Shown here: positions 46,358-59,242 of the stretch, piece after piece
How positions within the stretch are numbered: the stretch's first letter is position 1
Layout of the letters: every line of letters starts with the position of its first letter
The notes under the pieces: model-generated
What the model was told of the DNA's origin: nothing
Database searches by the model: none
The model's input: the letters and a program-made list of their open reading frames with translations, nothing else
NCBI GenBank assembly: GCA_963682055.1
Contig: OY821740.1
Coordinates: 42,118,795 to 42,182,794, forward strand
Length of the DNA: 64,000 bases
Direction of reading: 5' to 3'
From: Primula veris
Lineage: Eukaryota > Streptophyta > Magnoliopsida > Ericales > Primulaceae
Made by a program: the position numbers and the translations under genes

Positions 46358-47414
46358 TTTTTGCTTATTAAAATAATCACGAGGGATATATTGCGGAGGT
46401 TTTTTATGTTTATATATTACGAGGTGACATTGATACGTGTTGGGTTGTCATGAATTTAGTAAGAAATGTGCCTCCACGTGTCCATAGGTACTTTTGGAGG
46501 TTGAACGTTTTGTGACACGTATACAAGTTCTGCTTCTTTTGGGCCCACTGCAAACTAACTCCGTCACTCTGTTTTCTTCATTTAGTAAGATGAGCATATC
46601 CTAACTATATCTTCAAGATTTGATGGATAAATCAACAATTTAATTACTGGTAGAATGTTGCAGACAGAAAAGGAAATTATTAGTAATATAATTTTAGGGC
46701 AATGCTCAAAACATACGAGACCTAAAATGTTATTTTCAAAACATGGGAAAGCAGGGCTAAACACTACAGAAATTTAGGACCATATTGCTAAACATCATAA
46801 AAGCAGGGCTAAACATGATAAAGTTTATTCCTAATTTTGGGGCGATTGCTTTAAAGGGATAAAGCAGGGCTTATTTTGGAAAAATGTTCAGAAATTTAGG
46901 ACCATATTGCTCAATGATTAAACTCTTTCAGGTTTAGGCTATAAAAAGAAAACACTCCAGCTTTTAACTGGCCAACCAAATATAACAGCTTCTAAGCAAA
47001 TAAACCAGTTTTAAATACTGCAACCAAACAATCCTCCTAACAATAATGTGTGCTATTTGTATCTTGGACCAGTTTCCTTTGCCCAAAAAAAAAGGTGCAC
47101 AGTATGCCAGTATGAGCAACTATTTTTGCATAGAAGTCACCCGAATATAGACGATAATGCGGATGGATCTCTATAGACAACATAAACAAGTCATCATTTC
47201 ATTCAAATTCTAAAATCTGTTTTTTTACATTTTCCTGGACATTTTACAGGTTTTAAGTAGAAAAGAAAAGACAGTTAAGCTGAACAACAAGGCTAGATAC
47301 AAGAGTTGAAGGAACCTTGCTCTATTATACAGAAAATTACAAGCAACAACTACTATGCCGAGCAAAGAAGATACTTGGGTCACTAGTCACCGAACTAAAG
47401 GCTGAGCTGACAAT
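46358..47414. other. Intergenic DNA with short internal repeats
   Basis: Upstream region of the F-box gene. Around 46690-46920 short phrases recur (AGCAGGGCTAAACA, AAATTTAGGACCATATTGCT twice, GATAAAGCAGGGCT), suggesting a decayed duplication. The right 200 bp are probably ERD15 3' UTR. No ORF is supported. Confidence 0.45.
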
Positions 47415-48888
47415 TTAACGGGGCTGCTGAATGCGACGAGGGGTGCACCTGGGACTAACAAGCTTTGCAGGTTTGGCCCAATACTTAGTTGGGTCCTGAA
47501 ATTTGGGGCTAAAACCATTGAAAGACTTTGACAAGGTCAGTGTCCTTGCCATTGCCTCAACATCCACAGCAAAACCTGATTTACAAAAACCAAATACAAA
47601 TTAGCATGACAAATGTAATTATATAGTTTCAATTGACCATAGTACCAAAATATCTTGATATTAAGTTCTACATCAGTGTTAAAAGACAACAATCCTTAGA
47701 TAATATGAAAAGTATTACAGAAAGAGGAGGAACTAAGTGTCTCTGTGGGAACACGGGCGAGAACCACCATTTCAATAAAAATTTACGGAACTTTGCTTTT
47801 CTCATCATTTATTTTCATTAAGATAGTTATTTCCATAACACATGAATTCCTGACCCTCCCCCAATCTAATCACGGTTCCGCCACCGATTACGAGGTAGAA
47901 AATGTGGTTTTTAACAGTAAAGAGTAAGAAAAACTTAGATGCTACCAAGACAAGCATAAGAACTCACGACGAACAAAATTCACCTAGATGCATATCATCA
48001 TAAAAAACTTGCATCGTTAACTATTGAAATTGATATGGTGGGCTCACACTTATATTTGCTCCAGTTTTAAGGTCTGATTTTTCAAATATATGATCGCTTC
48101 CTCTATATCAGAGATACACTAGTCACTCAATGGTGATTACTAATCAAAATACCGTAAGTCATATATGGAGAAACAACAGTTCCCCACCATTTCTAGATCG
48201 AAACTTTGAAGACTGTAAGCCAGTGAAAAACATGGCTAGAGTAACATCATTAAAAATCAGTCTAATTTGTGGTCCTATTTATTTCTATATAGATCCATCA
48301 AGTAAAAGAAACACTAGACAATGATTATTAACTAAAATCACGTCATAGTTCCTAACCATTTCTGGGAAGACCTTTAAAACGTATTAATGACTGAAAAAAC
48401 ATGGCTACCAGCATATAAAGTTTGATTTGTGGCCTAATTTTACTCATTTCCTAATTCCTGCATGTAAACAGTAATATAGAACATGAATACTGACGAAAAT
48501 CAAGTCATATACATAGAGAGAACAGTTCCTCACCGTTTCCAGGTAGACCTTTGAAGCCAGAAAAAGAGAAGTTGGTTTCTCCGGATTCAGAGGACCGAAG
48601 GAACTCCTCAAACTGTTCTTCCATGTTCAGATAATCTTCATCAACACCAAGATCAATTGAATCTGGCAACAAATCAACAACATTTTCTCCGTCATATCCA
48701 TCCTCGTAATCCCCATAGAAACTGTTCTCCCCCTGATGCTGACTCAGCCAATAGTCACGAAACCAAGCGGCAGTGTTGATCAGTTCCCACCATTCCGGAG
48801 AAAAATCCTCTACTTCGCGAACAGCAGCTGGGATAAAGAGAGGAGCATTCGGGTTTAAACCAGACCTACCACCAGAAACTAAAGCCAT
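47415..48888 (-). CDS. ERD15: ERD15-like PAM2-motif protein, 171 aa, 2 coding exons
   Basis: Exons 48888-48534 and 47575-47415 join in frame (GGAAACG|GT) to 171 codons plus TAA. The start MALVSGGRS is chosen because it matches the family; an in-frame ATG ten codons upstream lies in the leader. Residues about 9-30 (SGLNPNAPLFIPAAVREVED, then FSPEWW) contain the PAM2 motif that binds the MLLE domain of poly(A)-binding protein. An acidic middle (DYEDGYDGENVVD, NMEEQFEEFLRS) follows and a basic end (SPRCTPRRIQQPR). ERD15 is known as a rapidly dehydration-induced, small acidic protein that dampens abscisic acid responses. A 5' UTR intron is likely (see the leader entry). The partner and role are known from the family, not from this sequence. 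Confidence 0.92.
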
Positions 48889-49814
48889 CCTTTGTAACAA
48901 ATGGCCTCCAAATTTCAAAGTTTAGCCTGAAAGAGTTGCAAATACATGATTAAATCAACCTCAATCTGCAAATCCAAGACAGATTCTACTTCAAGCGCTT
49001 GTATTTAATTTATATATATCATGGATTCAATACTCGTTGTTTTTCCTATACAAACATTATAATCGGAAATACAAATGCATTCTGATATTTATAATTTTTA
49101 CTTGACAATAAACTCCAACATTTTCAGAAGAATCCAACTTTTTTTTTTACTTACAATCAAATAAAATTAAAATCGATTTCAGCTACTTATCAAGAAATGA
49201 TTCGAAAATAAAATGTTATCGTTCCTAAATTTGTTATAAGCAACAGATGAGATCAATCACTTGTAGAAACATGTAAGATCATATCAATTAATTTAGAAAT
49301 AATCTTGAAAACTATAAGAAAATTGACATGAATTTTAACAAAGTCAAAGATAGGGTATTGACCTTCAAGATAATGATATAATTTTTTTAGTCATCAGTAA
49401 AAATGTAAAATCAACCTCAAATCCCTAGCATATATTTTGTATATATCATCAATTTAATTAATTTTAAAAAAAAATCAGATTTACAGTCCATAAAAACGAT
49501 CAGAATTTCATAAGCAAACAAAAGTATAACCCACAATAAAGCACTTTAAAGTATCTAAAGTTGTATAAAACCATCGGATCGAACCAAATCAATTCATCGA
49601 AAAATTCATATCAATCGATCAATTACTAAAGAAACTGACGAATCATTGAATTAAAATAGAATAAATTGAAATTACAAAATGAATCTTGAAATTTAACTGA
49701 CCTTAGATATTAGAAAATAGAGATGAAGAAAATATCTATGAGAATTTTTACTCTTGAGAAAAATCAGCTTTAAGAATTGTATCTAGATATTACATAATAG
49801 GTTCGCTATTTATA
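48889..49814 (-). promoter_or_regulatory. ERD15 leader with 5' UTR intron and TATA box
   Basis: An acceptor CTCTTTCAG|GCTAAACTTTG lies about 40 bp before the ATG. A donor ATCTAAG|GTCAGTTAA at about 49701-49703 would end a short first exon (about 49704-49785). TATAAATA at 49807-49814 (minus strand TTCTATAAATAGCG) lies about 30 bp before the inferred start. The intron of about 0.77 kb is AT-rich, as usual for plants. Confidence 0.65.
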
Positions 49815-51625
49815 GAACTGGGGGTAAAGGATTATAAAATCAGCAATTCGGCCCATTGATTTGGTTAAACTACAATAATAGTCCTCATACCTCTAAATAT
49901 TTCTATTTGGTCTCTCTAATACAATTGCAATTCTGCTGAGTTTTAAATTACAAATCGATCACCAAGGTATTAATTATTACGATAAATTTATATAAATGTT
50001 CCTCCACTTAAATATTAAGAGGAGATGCCAAAATGCAATTTAGAGTAAAAGAGTAATAATAATATTGAGCTAAATATACCGATCCCTCTATATGATTAAA
50101 GAACAATATTGTGTAATACGATGGTTTAGAAACTTAACGCTCCTTCATTTCAAAACTTGCAAGAATAATTTAGACATCGTTGTAGTAAGCACCTACACTT
50201 TTAAAGACTTGTTCACCTCACTAAGAACTTGGTTCTTAATACTTATCATTAAACCATGTACATATAAATTTTCTAATAAAAATAAAATAAAACTATATAT
50301 GTATAATGATGGTGAATATTTAGTCGGAATATAAAATGTAGTGTCTCGCCATAAAATGACAAAATCAAATAGGTTCTCTAACATTATTATGTATTTAAAC
50401 AACTATATGAATAAGGTTAATGTCTATATAGGTCAGTCAAGTACTAATAAGAATGAAATTTTGACAAAAAAAAAAATCAATGTTGAAAATAAAAGAACCG
50501 TTGGTGAACAAACTCGTGTTCTATGCATCAATTATTCAGTTGTCGTCGTTATTCATTGTATCAACATAAAAAAACTTTAATTAACAAAGATGGTAATGAA
50601 TAATGCGATATTCGACCCATTTCATGTTACTTATTCCCGAATATCAGCAAAACCACACACTATGATAAATGTTTTATGTACCTAAAAAAAAATATAAATG
50701 TTTTAAATATTTAAGAAGTGTCCTACTAAATACTAATATTTTTCTAAATTTTAACCCATACTATGGGGACCTCCGGTGTGATCAACCACGTTGATAACAT
50801 CGGGGCTACCGAATTAAATTATGCAAGTGTCAACTGGGACCCATCAGCATAATTGATTGGGGTGGGTATGATTGTTACATTGAGGTGAAATTGGACCGCT
50901 AATATTCATTGCTTTTTGTTAATTATCTTTATGTGGCTCCATACTTGGATATTTAAATACAGATAATGCGCGTAAGCCACATGGGATGTTGGCTTTGGAC
51001 CCTTTTGTGACGGGTTCAATACACAGTTTGCAATTAATTAAAAGTAAAATTAAGCATTTGGACAATCATGACATAGCATATTCTCGTATTAAAATGTACA
51101 AAAAGAAAAGATAAGGATGTGGGACTATATATGCTTGTTGACAAGGAAAGAGAAATAAAGTTTAAATTTTCCTTTTTACATTTCACCTCCTTCGAGAAAA
51201 CAACTCATGACTAGTCAGTATATTGATGGATATCGGTAGACTTTAGGTAGTATGATTTTTATATACAGTTTGTATTCACATTAACGATATAAATAACAAA
51301 CAGGTGGAGTATTCATTAAGAAAAAACTTGAAATCTATGAGCTGATCTCGTTTGCTTGTAAAGGTAAAAGTAGAAAAATGGATGCAGGGGATCTAATAAA
51401 ATGTTGTGAACCGTTGAATCTAGATCCAATGATTCATATCTAACCCCAACACCACTGAAACCCAACACATATTAATAAACTCAAAAATGACTATACTAAA
51501 TTAGTGTCTGTGCACCGTTGGATCTACATCCAACGATCCACATCATTTTATTGGAGTCTCCGATAAATTTTTTCCTAAAAAAATATACTTTTTAGATAGA
51601 GATAGAAAATTATATTTTTAGTAAA
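49815..51625. other. Intergenic AT-rich DNA
   Basis: ERD15 distal promoter and spacer. At about 51396-51545 the phrase CCGTTGAATCTAGATCCAAT recurs as CCGTTGGATCTACATCCAAC, a near-palindromic unit. No supported ORF. Confidence 0.45.
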
Positions 51626-51865
51626 TAGTCTCTCCGTTCCCATTTAATTATCCACTACGAAACTACGTGCAATTTTGACTTGTTTATAATTTGCATCAAA
51701 ATTTTCGAAATGATTTTTTTTTAAATCTAATCATAAAATTTAACATTTAAACTATATGATCAAACTTTTGAAAATTTTCATTTCGACAAATTTGATACAA
51801 GTTCTTCGTCGGTCAAAATTGCACGTAGTTTCGTAGTGGACAATTAAATATGAACGAAGTGAGTA
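51626..51865. mobile_element. Stowaway-like MITE, 240 bp
   Basis: Same family as 7465-7702. The left end TAGTCTCTCCGTTCCCATTT and the right end, reverse-complemented, TACTCACTTCGTTCATATTT pair along AATT(A/G)TCCACTACGAAACTA. It is flanked by TA and internally near-palindromic. Confidence 0.78.
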
Positions 51866-52514
51866 TGTAATTGTTGGTAGGTGAATTGTGTAAAAATATA
51901 TTTTAAAGTAAAAATACTGTTTGGTAATTCATTGCACTTTTACTTTCTGTTTTTCATTTTCAAAGAAGATAATAGCTTAATCATATGACAAATTAAATAA
52001 ATCACAACAAAGTTATGTGGGTAGGGATACAAATGTACCAAATTAAATAAATCATGTTTGTGATCCTTTGTTAAAAATAAAAATTGTAGGTGTTCGGTTC
52101 GTTCGTTAACCTGATTTATTTTATTTATAAACTTAAAAATGGTTATATTTATTTCAAAATTTTTTTAAAAAATATCATTGAAAATGTAATAAAAATATAT
52201 GTTTATTAATATAATAATATAATATTTTATAATCTACAAGTATAATGAATTTAATTAAATGTATTTACACATTAACTATGAAAATTATATTAGCATTTAG
52301 CAAAAAATATCGTACTTAAGCTTAAATTGTTCACTAAGATTGTTAATTATGTTACTAGAAGATTATAATTCGTTTCATGAATCATATATATATATATAAA
52401 AATAAATGGTTTTTGTATTGACGTACCATTCACAAAAAAAGGAAACTGTTGTCGTATCGCTATACATGTAAACGATACTCGTACCCGTAATCGTACAACC
52501 TAGAGTTATTACAA

Positions 52515-54960
52515 TAAAAATTACATACCCATATATTTGTATAAAATCATCTTTCAAATCCTAATAATTAAATTTTATAAAAATTCTTTATCTTTTGTGA
52601 TTGACTTATAGTAGTGATAAAGTAAAAAAAAATATCCAAATCAATAATGAATTTTCAGTTTGAAATGGAAACGAGGGAGGACAAATAGTAATGACTAATG
52701 AATTTTTGAGTATACAGGTACAATATCAAAGTTTTTACTTTTCTAGTAAAAGTATCATCAAACTTACTTTTAAAAAGTATAATTATATACTTTTACTTTT
52801 CACCAACAGTATACATACAAAGAAACAAACTAATTTAAGTAAAAGTTAAATTTGCCAAAAGCATACTTTTAGACCCCCAACCAAACAACCATTAATTAAA
52901 AACGAACGGCCCTGATGAAGTCTACAACTTGCTTCCGTTTCTTGTATATAAAGCATATTGTTTAAATACAACTATACTGGATTAATATTTGCATGTTTTT
53001 ATGAGAGAGGACAAAATTATAGAATGATACTTATTTTTGGGTATCTGACTATGTTGATGGCAGTCATGATTTCATTTTCTATGTATACATCGATTGTAAA
53101 ATAAATTAAATAGAAGTAGTTTACAATTGAAAATTTATAGAATTGGTGGTTATTTAGATACACTGTATGAAAAATTAATCGTGTGCATACATTGTCACAT
53201 GTATAGGAGTTTCCTGAGTTGTAAGTTGTAATCCTCACATAGAAAGGTTAAAGGTGCGAAAGAAATGGTTTTATATATCAATAACATTTGATATTGCGTG
53301 TACTCAAAACTCTGATATAATTTATAACAGTATGAACAACACGACAGTCTCTATCTACGTTGAATATATATATAAAAATCACAAGATTACAATCCATGAA
53401 TCGAAAATAGAAATTTTGTCAGAGACTCCGTGACGTAATTGGATTCCTTTAAAATCTGTAATTTTAAGATTAGATTTATCATAATTATAAGAGTAAAAGA
53501 AAATCCTTGTATTATTTGATTTTTGGCCAATGAAGTAAGAACAAAGTATAAAAAATCTCAGAGTATAAATGCAATTTATTTTCTGTAGTATAATATCTTC
53601 TCCCGCAGGCAATACAATACATACATATAGATACATACATATCATCTCTCTCTCTATATTTATATATATATAAATATATATATTTATCTATTCAGTACCG
53701 TACGGCTTTTATCTCACTCAAGTAAGCTCTGTTCTCTCTCTCTCTCTTTTTCTATAGTGAAAATTTAACCCTAATCAGAACTGGGTTTCTTTTTTACTTT
53801 CTTATCCAATTATTAATTCATTTAGCTAGTGTTCAATTCGAGACTGTAGTTCATCAAATATGACTCTAATTAAACAAAAAATACATACCCATATATTTTT
53901 ATAAAACCATCTTCCAAAGCCTAATAATTAAATTTTATAAAAAATCTTTATCTTTTGTGACCTAACTTATAGTAGTGATAAAGTAAAAAAACATCGAAAT
54001 CAATAATGAATTTTCAGTTTTGAAATGGAAACCAGGGAGGACAAATAGTAATGACTAATGAATTTTTGAGTATACATGTACAATATCAAGTTTTTACTTT
54101 TCTAGCAAAAGTATCATCAAACTTACTTTTAAAACGTATAATTATAGACTTTTACTTTTCACCAAAAGTATACTTATGAGATGACATACAGGCAAACAAA
54201 CTAATTTAAGTAAAAGTGAAATTTGCCAAATACTTCTAGACCCCCAACCAAACAACCATTAATTAAAAACGAACGGCGCTAATGAAGCCTACAACTTGCT
54301 TCCGTTTTTTGTATATAATGCATATTGTTTAAATACAACTATACTGGATTAATATTTGCATGTTTTTATGAGAGAGGACAAAATTATAGAGTGGTACTTA
54401 TTTTTGGGTATCTGAATATGTTGATGGCAGTCATGATTTCATTTTCTATGTATACATCGATTGTAAAATAAATTAAATAGAAGTAGTTTACAATTGAAAA
54501 TTTATGGAATTGGTGGTTATTTAGATACACTGTATGAAAAATTAATCGTGTGCATACATTGTCACATGTATAGGAGTTTCCTGAGTTGTAAGTTGTAATC
54601 CTCACATAGAGAGGTTAAAGGTGCGAAAGAAATGGTTTTATATATCAATAACATTTGATGTTGCGCGTACTCAGAAATCTGATATACTTTATAACAGTAT
54701 GAAGAACACAACAGTCTTTATCTACGTTGAATATATATATATATATATAAATCACAAGATTACAATCCATGAATCGAAAATAGAAAAAATTTCGGAGACT
54801 CTGTGACGTAATTGGATTCTTTAAAATCTGTAATTTCAAGGTTCGATTTATCATAATTATAAGAGTAAAAGAAAATCCTTGTCTTATTTTATTTTTGCCC
54901 GTTGGAGTAAGAATGAATCACAAGTATAAAAAATCTTAAGAGTATAAATGCAATTTACAA
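52515..54960. repeat. Direct duplication of about 1.05 kb separated by 0.3 kb
   Basis: Copy 1 (about 52515-53580) and copy 2 (about 53875-54955) align at an offset near 1367 bp. Shared landmarks: TTTTCAGTTT, GAGGACAAATAGTAATGACT, TTTGCATGTTTTTATGAGAG, GATGGCAGTCATGATTTCAT, TCACATGTATAGGAGTTTCC, AAGAAATGGTTTTATATATC and CATAATTATAAGAGTAAAAG. Divergence is visible but low, with a few indels. No gene in either copy. Ends are not TG..CA and no target duplication was seen. Confidence 0.88.
53581..53874. other. Unique spacer between the duplicated copies
   Basis: Contains TA-rich stretches (TATATATATAAATATATATA), two CT runs (CTCTCTCTCT near 53645 and near 53735), then TAACCCTAATCAGAACTGGG. It looks like a plant promoter and leader, but no coding start follows. 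Confidence 0.35.
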
Positions 54961-55848
54961 CAAAACTAAAAGAAGGCGTCACTGACAATTATATGTGTTT
55001 TTTTTATCATTTTATTGTATTAGAAGGACATACGAGAAGATTAATTTACCAAGTGTATAATTGAATTTAACTGCATAATTGTTGATTGTATTTCGAATTT
55101 GACAGTATACTTTCTAAATTTGAATATATATTTTTCTCGATTGTGGCAATATTGACCTAATTGAAATAAACACCGTGTATTTTTGTTTTTGCTAAATAAG
55201 TTGGGCAACAAGTTGTAATTAATTGAAATAACCAAAAAATAAAGTACAAAATGAAAACATGTGAAAGAAATAGGCTAAAAAAAGCAAAAATAAAAACATA
55301 TAGCGTAAGATGAAATAGATCCCAAATATTAAGGAGTTTTATATTTATTTAACAGCAACTTCTTGTCAATACTTTGTAGGTTTACAAAAAAAAAAGAAAC
55401 AGATTAACAGATTCGCCAAGGGTTTATTTTCTTCAAAAATTGCTGTTTCTCGAGCTGATACTTCGCTGGTTAAAACATTCAAATTGTTAGTTACTTTATT
55501 TTCCCATTAGTTTTTAAATGTTCTCATATTTGTTCTCAGGCTAATTAGTTTTTTGCTGATAATATCAGTACTGATATACTTTAACGTGATTTTTAGTTTT
55601 GGTTATCGCATTTCACTATTTTCTAAAAATGTTTGCTGCCACGCCACGCCACCTTTAATCTTATTTGTTCAAGTTCATTGCTGTTTGCTTGGTATCTCTT
55701 AAATTAACCTTACAATTTGCTCAATTGAGTAATATGATTCCATAGTTTATATTGGTTTATTTGTTGTCAGTTAGTTCATAATCGGCAGGTTAAGAGATAA
55801 CCACAAATAAAAGTAATTAGACATTAGGTTTATTAATTTAGGGCTCGT
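54961..55848. other. Intergenic AT-rich DNA
   Basis: No supported ORF. The right half could include the promoter and first leader exon of the LYR gene. Confidence 0.4.
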
Positions 55849-56236
55849 TTGGCATCAGAATTTATAGTTAAAACGCAGCTTTTAAAAAGCAATGAGAAAA
55901 AATCTTGCTTAAAAAAAGTTGCAGTGTAGTGTTTGGCCCCACTATAATTTTTTTACTGTAACTTATTTGCATTGATACCTATTTTTAACTTAAAAGTGAG
56001 TTGTAGACATACAAACACATTCTATTAATAAGTTTCTATTTGTGGAAAATTTAATGTGAAAAAGCTTAAACAATCCGTAAATTTCTAACTCCTCTGCTTT
56101 TGAGCTTTTTTAGCTTCTTGACCCAAAAGATAGTTTTTTAAAAGCTTAAAAAGATGACATATCAAACACATGGATTTTTTAATCAAAAAGCTAAAAAAAC
56201 AAAGAAAAAAAGCTGTTGTCAAACATGCACTTAGGT
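55849..56236. mobile_element. MITE copy A, about 390 bp
   Basis: Left end GGGCTCGTTTGGCATCAG and right end GTTGTCAAACATGCACTT. The interior has AGCTTTTAAAAAGC, TATTAATAAGTTTC, TGAGCTTTTTTAGCTTCTTG and ACCCAAAAG. The same sequence is present in reverse orientation at about 59243-59640. The superfamily is uncertain because target duplications are not clear. Confidence 0.6.
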
Positions 56237-56929
56237 GTAATGGTTTAGAAACTTCATTTTTGCAAATAACTCTTAAACCCCTATGTGGTTTCGTTTATTC
56301 GTATCATTGATTAGTAGTGGTGGCAAATGAAGTGAAAACTTTATTTAGTTTAGTAGTTACTAATAGGGTAGAATTTATTATCTGGAAGAGTTCAGAAGAA
56401 ACACACTGGAATGGAATAGAGTGTATTAAGTATTATGTTAAAGCACCAATGAGGCAACGAGAAACGAGAACAAAGGCAGATGCACAATTTTGTGAAAGCG
56501 ATTGAGGAGGCACCAACTCTTCAGAGCAATTCAGGGAAAAAAAAAGGAATTAGCTTTAAGTCTATGCTTTAAGTATTTGATATAAATCTGAAAGACAGGA
56601 AAGATAATGTCTTTCAGATTTTTACCGAATGTATACCAATAGCATCTCAATTACCCATCAAAGCAGCAATCGTAAATATTAGACCTTGTTTGTCAATCCA
56701 ATGGGACGTAGCAATATTAGTATTAAATTTATACCTACCTCCAACTCTGTCTGCTGAATGCTCTATTGATAAAACACCAATAGTTGTGATTTTTCATATC
56801 ACCAAAAAAAGGGAAAAGGGAAGCCAGTCGGACTCTTGTATATGTGCATACATGCAGACTCCAACATGTATGTAAAAGTTATCTTATTTTTTGTTGTTGA
56901 TGATTTGCAGTATTTGAAAGTTTTGTGAA

Positions 56930-57742
56930 ATGGGGTCCTCTTCGGAAGCCCTCCGAGCTGTTGTGGTGTACCGCAATTTGATGAAAGCCGTTAAGGAACA
57001 CGTAGGAAAACAAAAACGAAAAAGCCATTTCACGGATTTCATATCTCAAGAGTTTAGGAAAAACTGCAAAGAAATGGACTCGGTTCAACAGAAGCTTAAG
57101 CTTGCTCGTGATTACACCATTCTCCTCAAAAGTGTCCATAATCACAAGGTAGACTGTGATGTAGATAGAGTTACTAAACTTTTATATGTTCCTTTATATC
57201 AGATTTTGTTATTAGAGTTAGAAAATAAGCAGTTACAACAGCGCAGCCCTTAAATACAGATTGACTTTGACGTGTGCTCTTATATATGTAAACATTTCCG
57301 ATGGAAAGAAATCATATAGGTTTTTTTTTTGAGGTTGAAGTAGCTACGACAAGTGTTCAAACGGGCCTTATGGTTCCTTTTTTTTTTTCTGCTTACCTTT
57401 ACTATTGGTAAGAATTTGGATTAGTTTTGTGTCCTTATTTGATATTGTATGAGTGTCCAGTTATAGGATCCATGTTATCCTGATTTATTATTTATGACCC
57501 CTTTCGACCCTAATGCCTTCCATCAATATTCTTATACCGTTGATTATTTAAGATTTGTATAACCGAAACTGCATTATGTAAATTTTGTACTCCTTTAGAT
57601 CTGACTCTGATATTACACCATTCTGCAGGAGTTGCTGTTTTCTTACAACATTGCTGTAGATAGATCTGATGAAATGCGTAAAGTATTGGGAAAATCTGCG
57701 GCCAGTGTAGGTCTTCAGCTTCCGCAAGTTTATCAATTTTGA
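56930..57742 (+). CDS. LYR-family mitochondrial protein, FMC1-like, 110 aa, 2 exons
   Basis: Exons 56930-57148 and 57629-57742 join after CACAAG in phase 0; TGA stop. The protein starts MGSSSEALRAVVVYRNLMKA, where the LYR-type VYR lies in the first helix. It continues FISQEFRKNCKEMDSVQQKL, TILLKSVHNHKELLF and ends SAASVGLQLPQVYQF. The spacing and the end SA..VGL.LP agree with human FMC1 (from memory), an assembly factor for ATP synthase complex V; plants carry one short LYR protein of this kind (possibly Arabidopsis At1g76065). A mitochondrial location is inferred. An acceptor (GATTTGCAG|TATTTG) 21 bp before the ATG indicates a 5' UTR intron. GAAATGG|GTAAGT just after the stop suggests a 3' UTR intron as well. 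Confidence 0.82.
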
Positions 57743-59242
57743 AATGGGTAAGTTGTAGTTTCTACTTATTAACAGAAAGCTCATTTTCTCATTCCTTTGT
57801 CACTTATCGGCATATTTCATAGCTTCTTCCTGTACATATTCAATCATAGCAAGGATCATAGAAAAAAATAATTTTGACTTTCCACAAAGCATTTTGTTTC
57901 CGCTAGCTGCAGTGATGGTAAAGCACTGATTTTGTTTTTATCTATCACTTTATCATGAAATTGATTGCCAGGAGATGCATTACGATTGAATAGTGCCTCT
58001 GACTCGCATAAAATGTGAAAACAGGCATTGGGGAACAATCTTACATAATTCCTGTTTTGTACTTGTCTGTTGTTTTGTGCTGTGTTGTGCTATTAAACTC
58101 TCACTTTAGTTGGGCAGAACTTTATTCCTACTTGCTTCATAAAGTTTTCTAGGAATTAACCTGTAAAGAAATGCTATATTAATAGAGGTGATGAAAGAAT
58201 TTTGATAGAATCATAGCTTTGGGTTGTTAAGTTTGAAGATTTGGTACATACATGTTCTACACTAGAAAATACTCGGTCCTTCACATAGTTTACTAGTTTA
58301 GATTGTACAAATTTCTTAACTGGTTAACGAAATGGTCCTTTTAGAGATAACACCGGATAGCATAAGTGGAATATGCCTCTCAATCCAGTGGAACATGAGC
58401 AAGTAAACTAAAGCAGATACATGAATTAACATTTAGCTTCATGGTCACATGACTCACATTTAATTCTAGTCTATTATGCCCAGTGTTCTAAAAAGCGAGC
58501 CTAAGCGCCTTGATTATTAAGTGGGATTAAACGTGATTAGGCATATTAAGCGGGATGCGGCGATGATTAAACGGGATTAGGCTCTAAGCAACCTATGTCC
58601 GGTTTGAACCCGCGCCTTTTATGTCATTAATTATGGCCGTCAAATTTTTTGAGTCTTTTTCGTTTTCATGACTGAAGTGTTTACTTATTTGTTTTAGATG
58701 CCTTCTTTCTTTCTTGTTTTCTTGTTTAATTTTCGATTGGTTGATTGTAAACAGAGGGAATTATTTTATTTTACATAGGAATGGATTGAGATAAAACCGT
58801 GAAAAAGTTTTAGTATTTTTTATTTGAGCAATGAGATAAAACCTTGAAAAAGGTTTAGTATTTTTTTAGTTGAGTTTGCTGCTCAAAGATTCACTTACTT
58901 AAAAAGACCTACGAGTAACTGTTATTCCTCTCTTATGTATTGGATATGTGACAAGGGATTGGGGTCCTAAATTGTAAAACCTGTTTTGTTCAAAACCCTT
59001 TAGCATTAAGTTATAAGTAGTACTATTACAATTACTTTTATTTATCATCGCCCGAGTTTAGTTGTTGTTCACTGGATAGTGATAAGAGGGTTAGTAACAT
59101 ATAGGTGATGTATATTTATAATAATCTAGTAGAATTCATCTCAAATGAGGATTTGAAAATGAAGGAAACGAGTGTTGCCCCACTTATATTGATGGTGTAA
59201 ATGGGTGGGGAAATTTTGATTGCTTGAAAAAAAGATATAGTG
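57743..59242. other. Downstream region, possible 3' UTR intron of the LYR gene
   Basis: No coding ORF. At about 58480-58600 a set of short, similar phrases (TAAGCGGGATGCGGCG, TTAAACGGGATTAGGC) looks like a decayed repeat. A possible distal acceptor TTTGCCAG|GGAAGC is at about 59880. Confidence 0.35.

Noticed and set aside
48889..48918. Upstream in-frame ATG of ERD15 (MKFGGHLLQR)
   Set aside because: The family begins MALVSGGRS, and these extra ten codons lie in the leader exon directly after a likely acceptor.
52515..54960. LTR pair of a short retrotransposon
   Set aside because: Repeat ends do not show TG..CA, there is no primer site or polypurine tract in the 0.3-kb spacer, and no target duplication was found.
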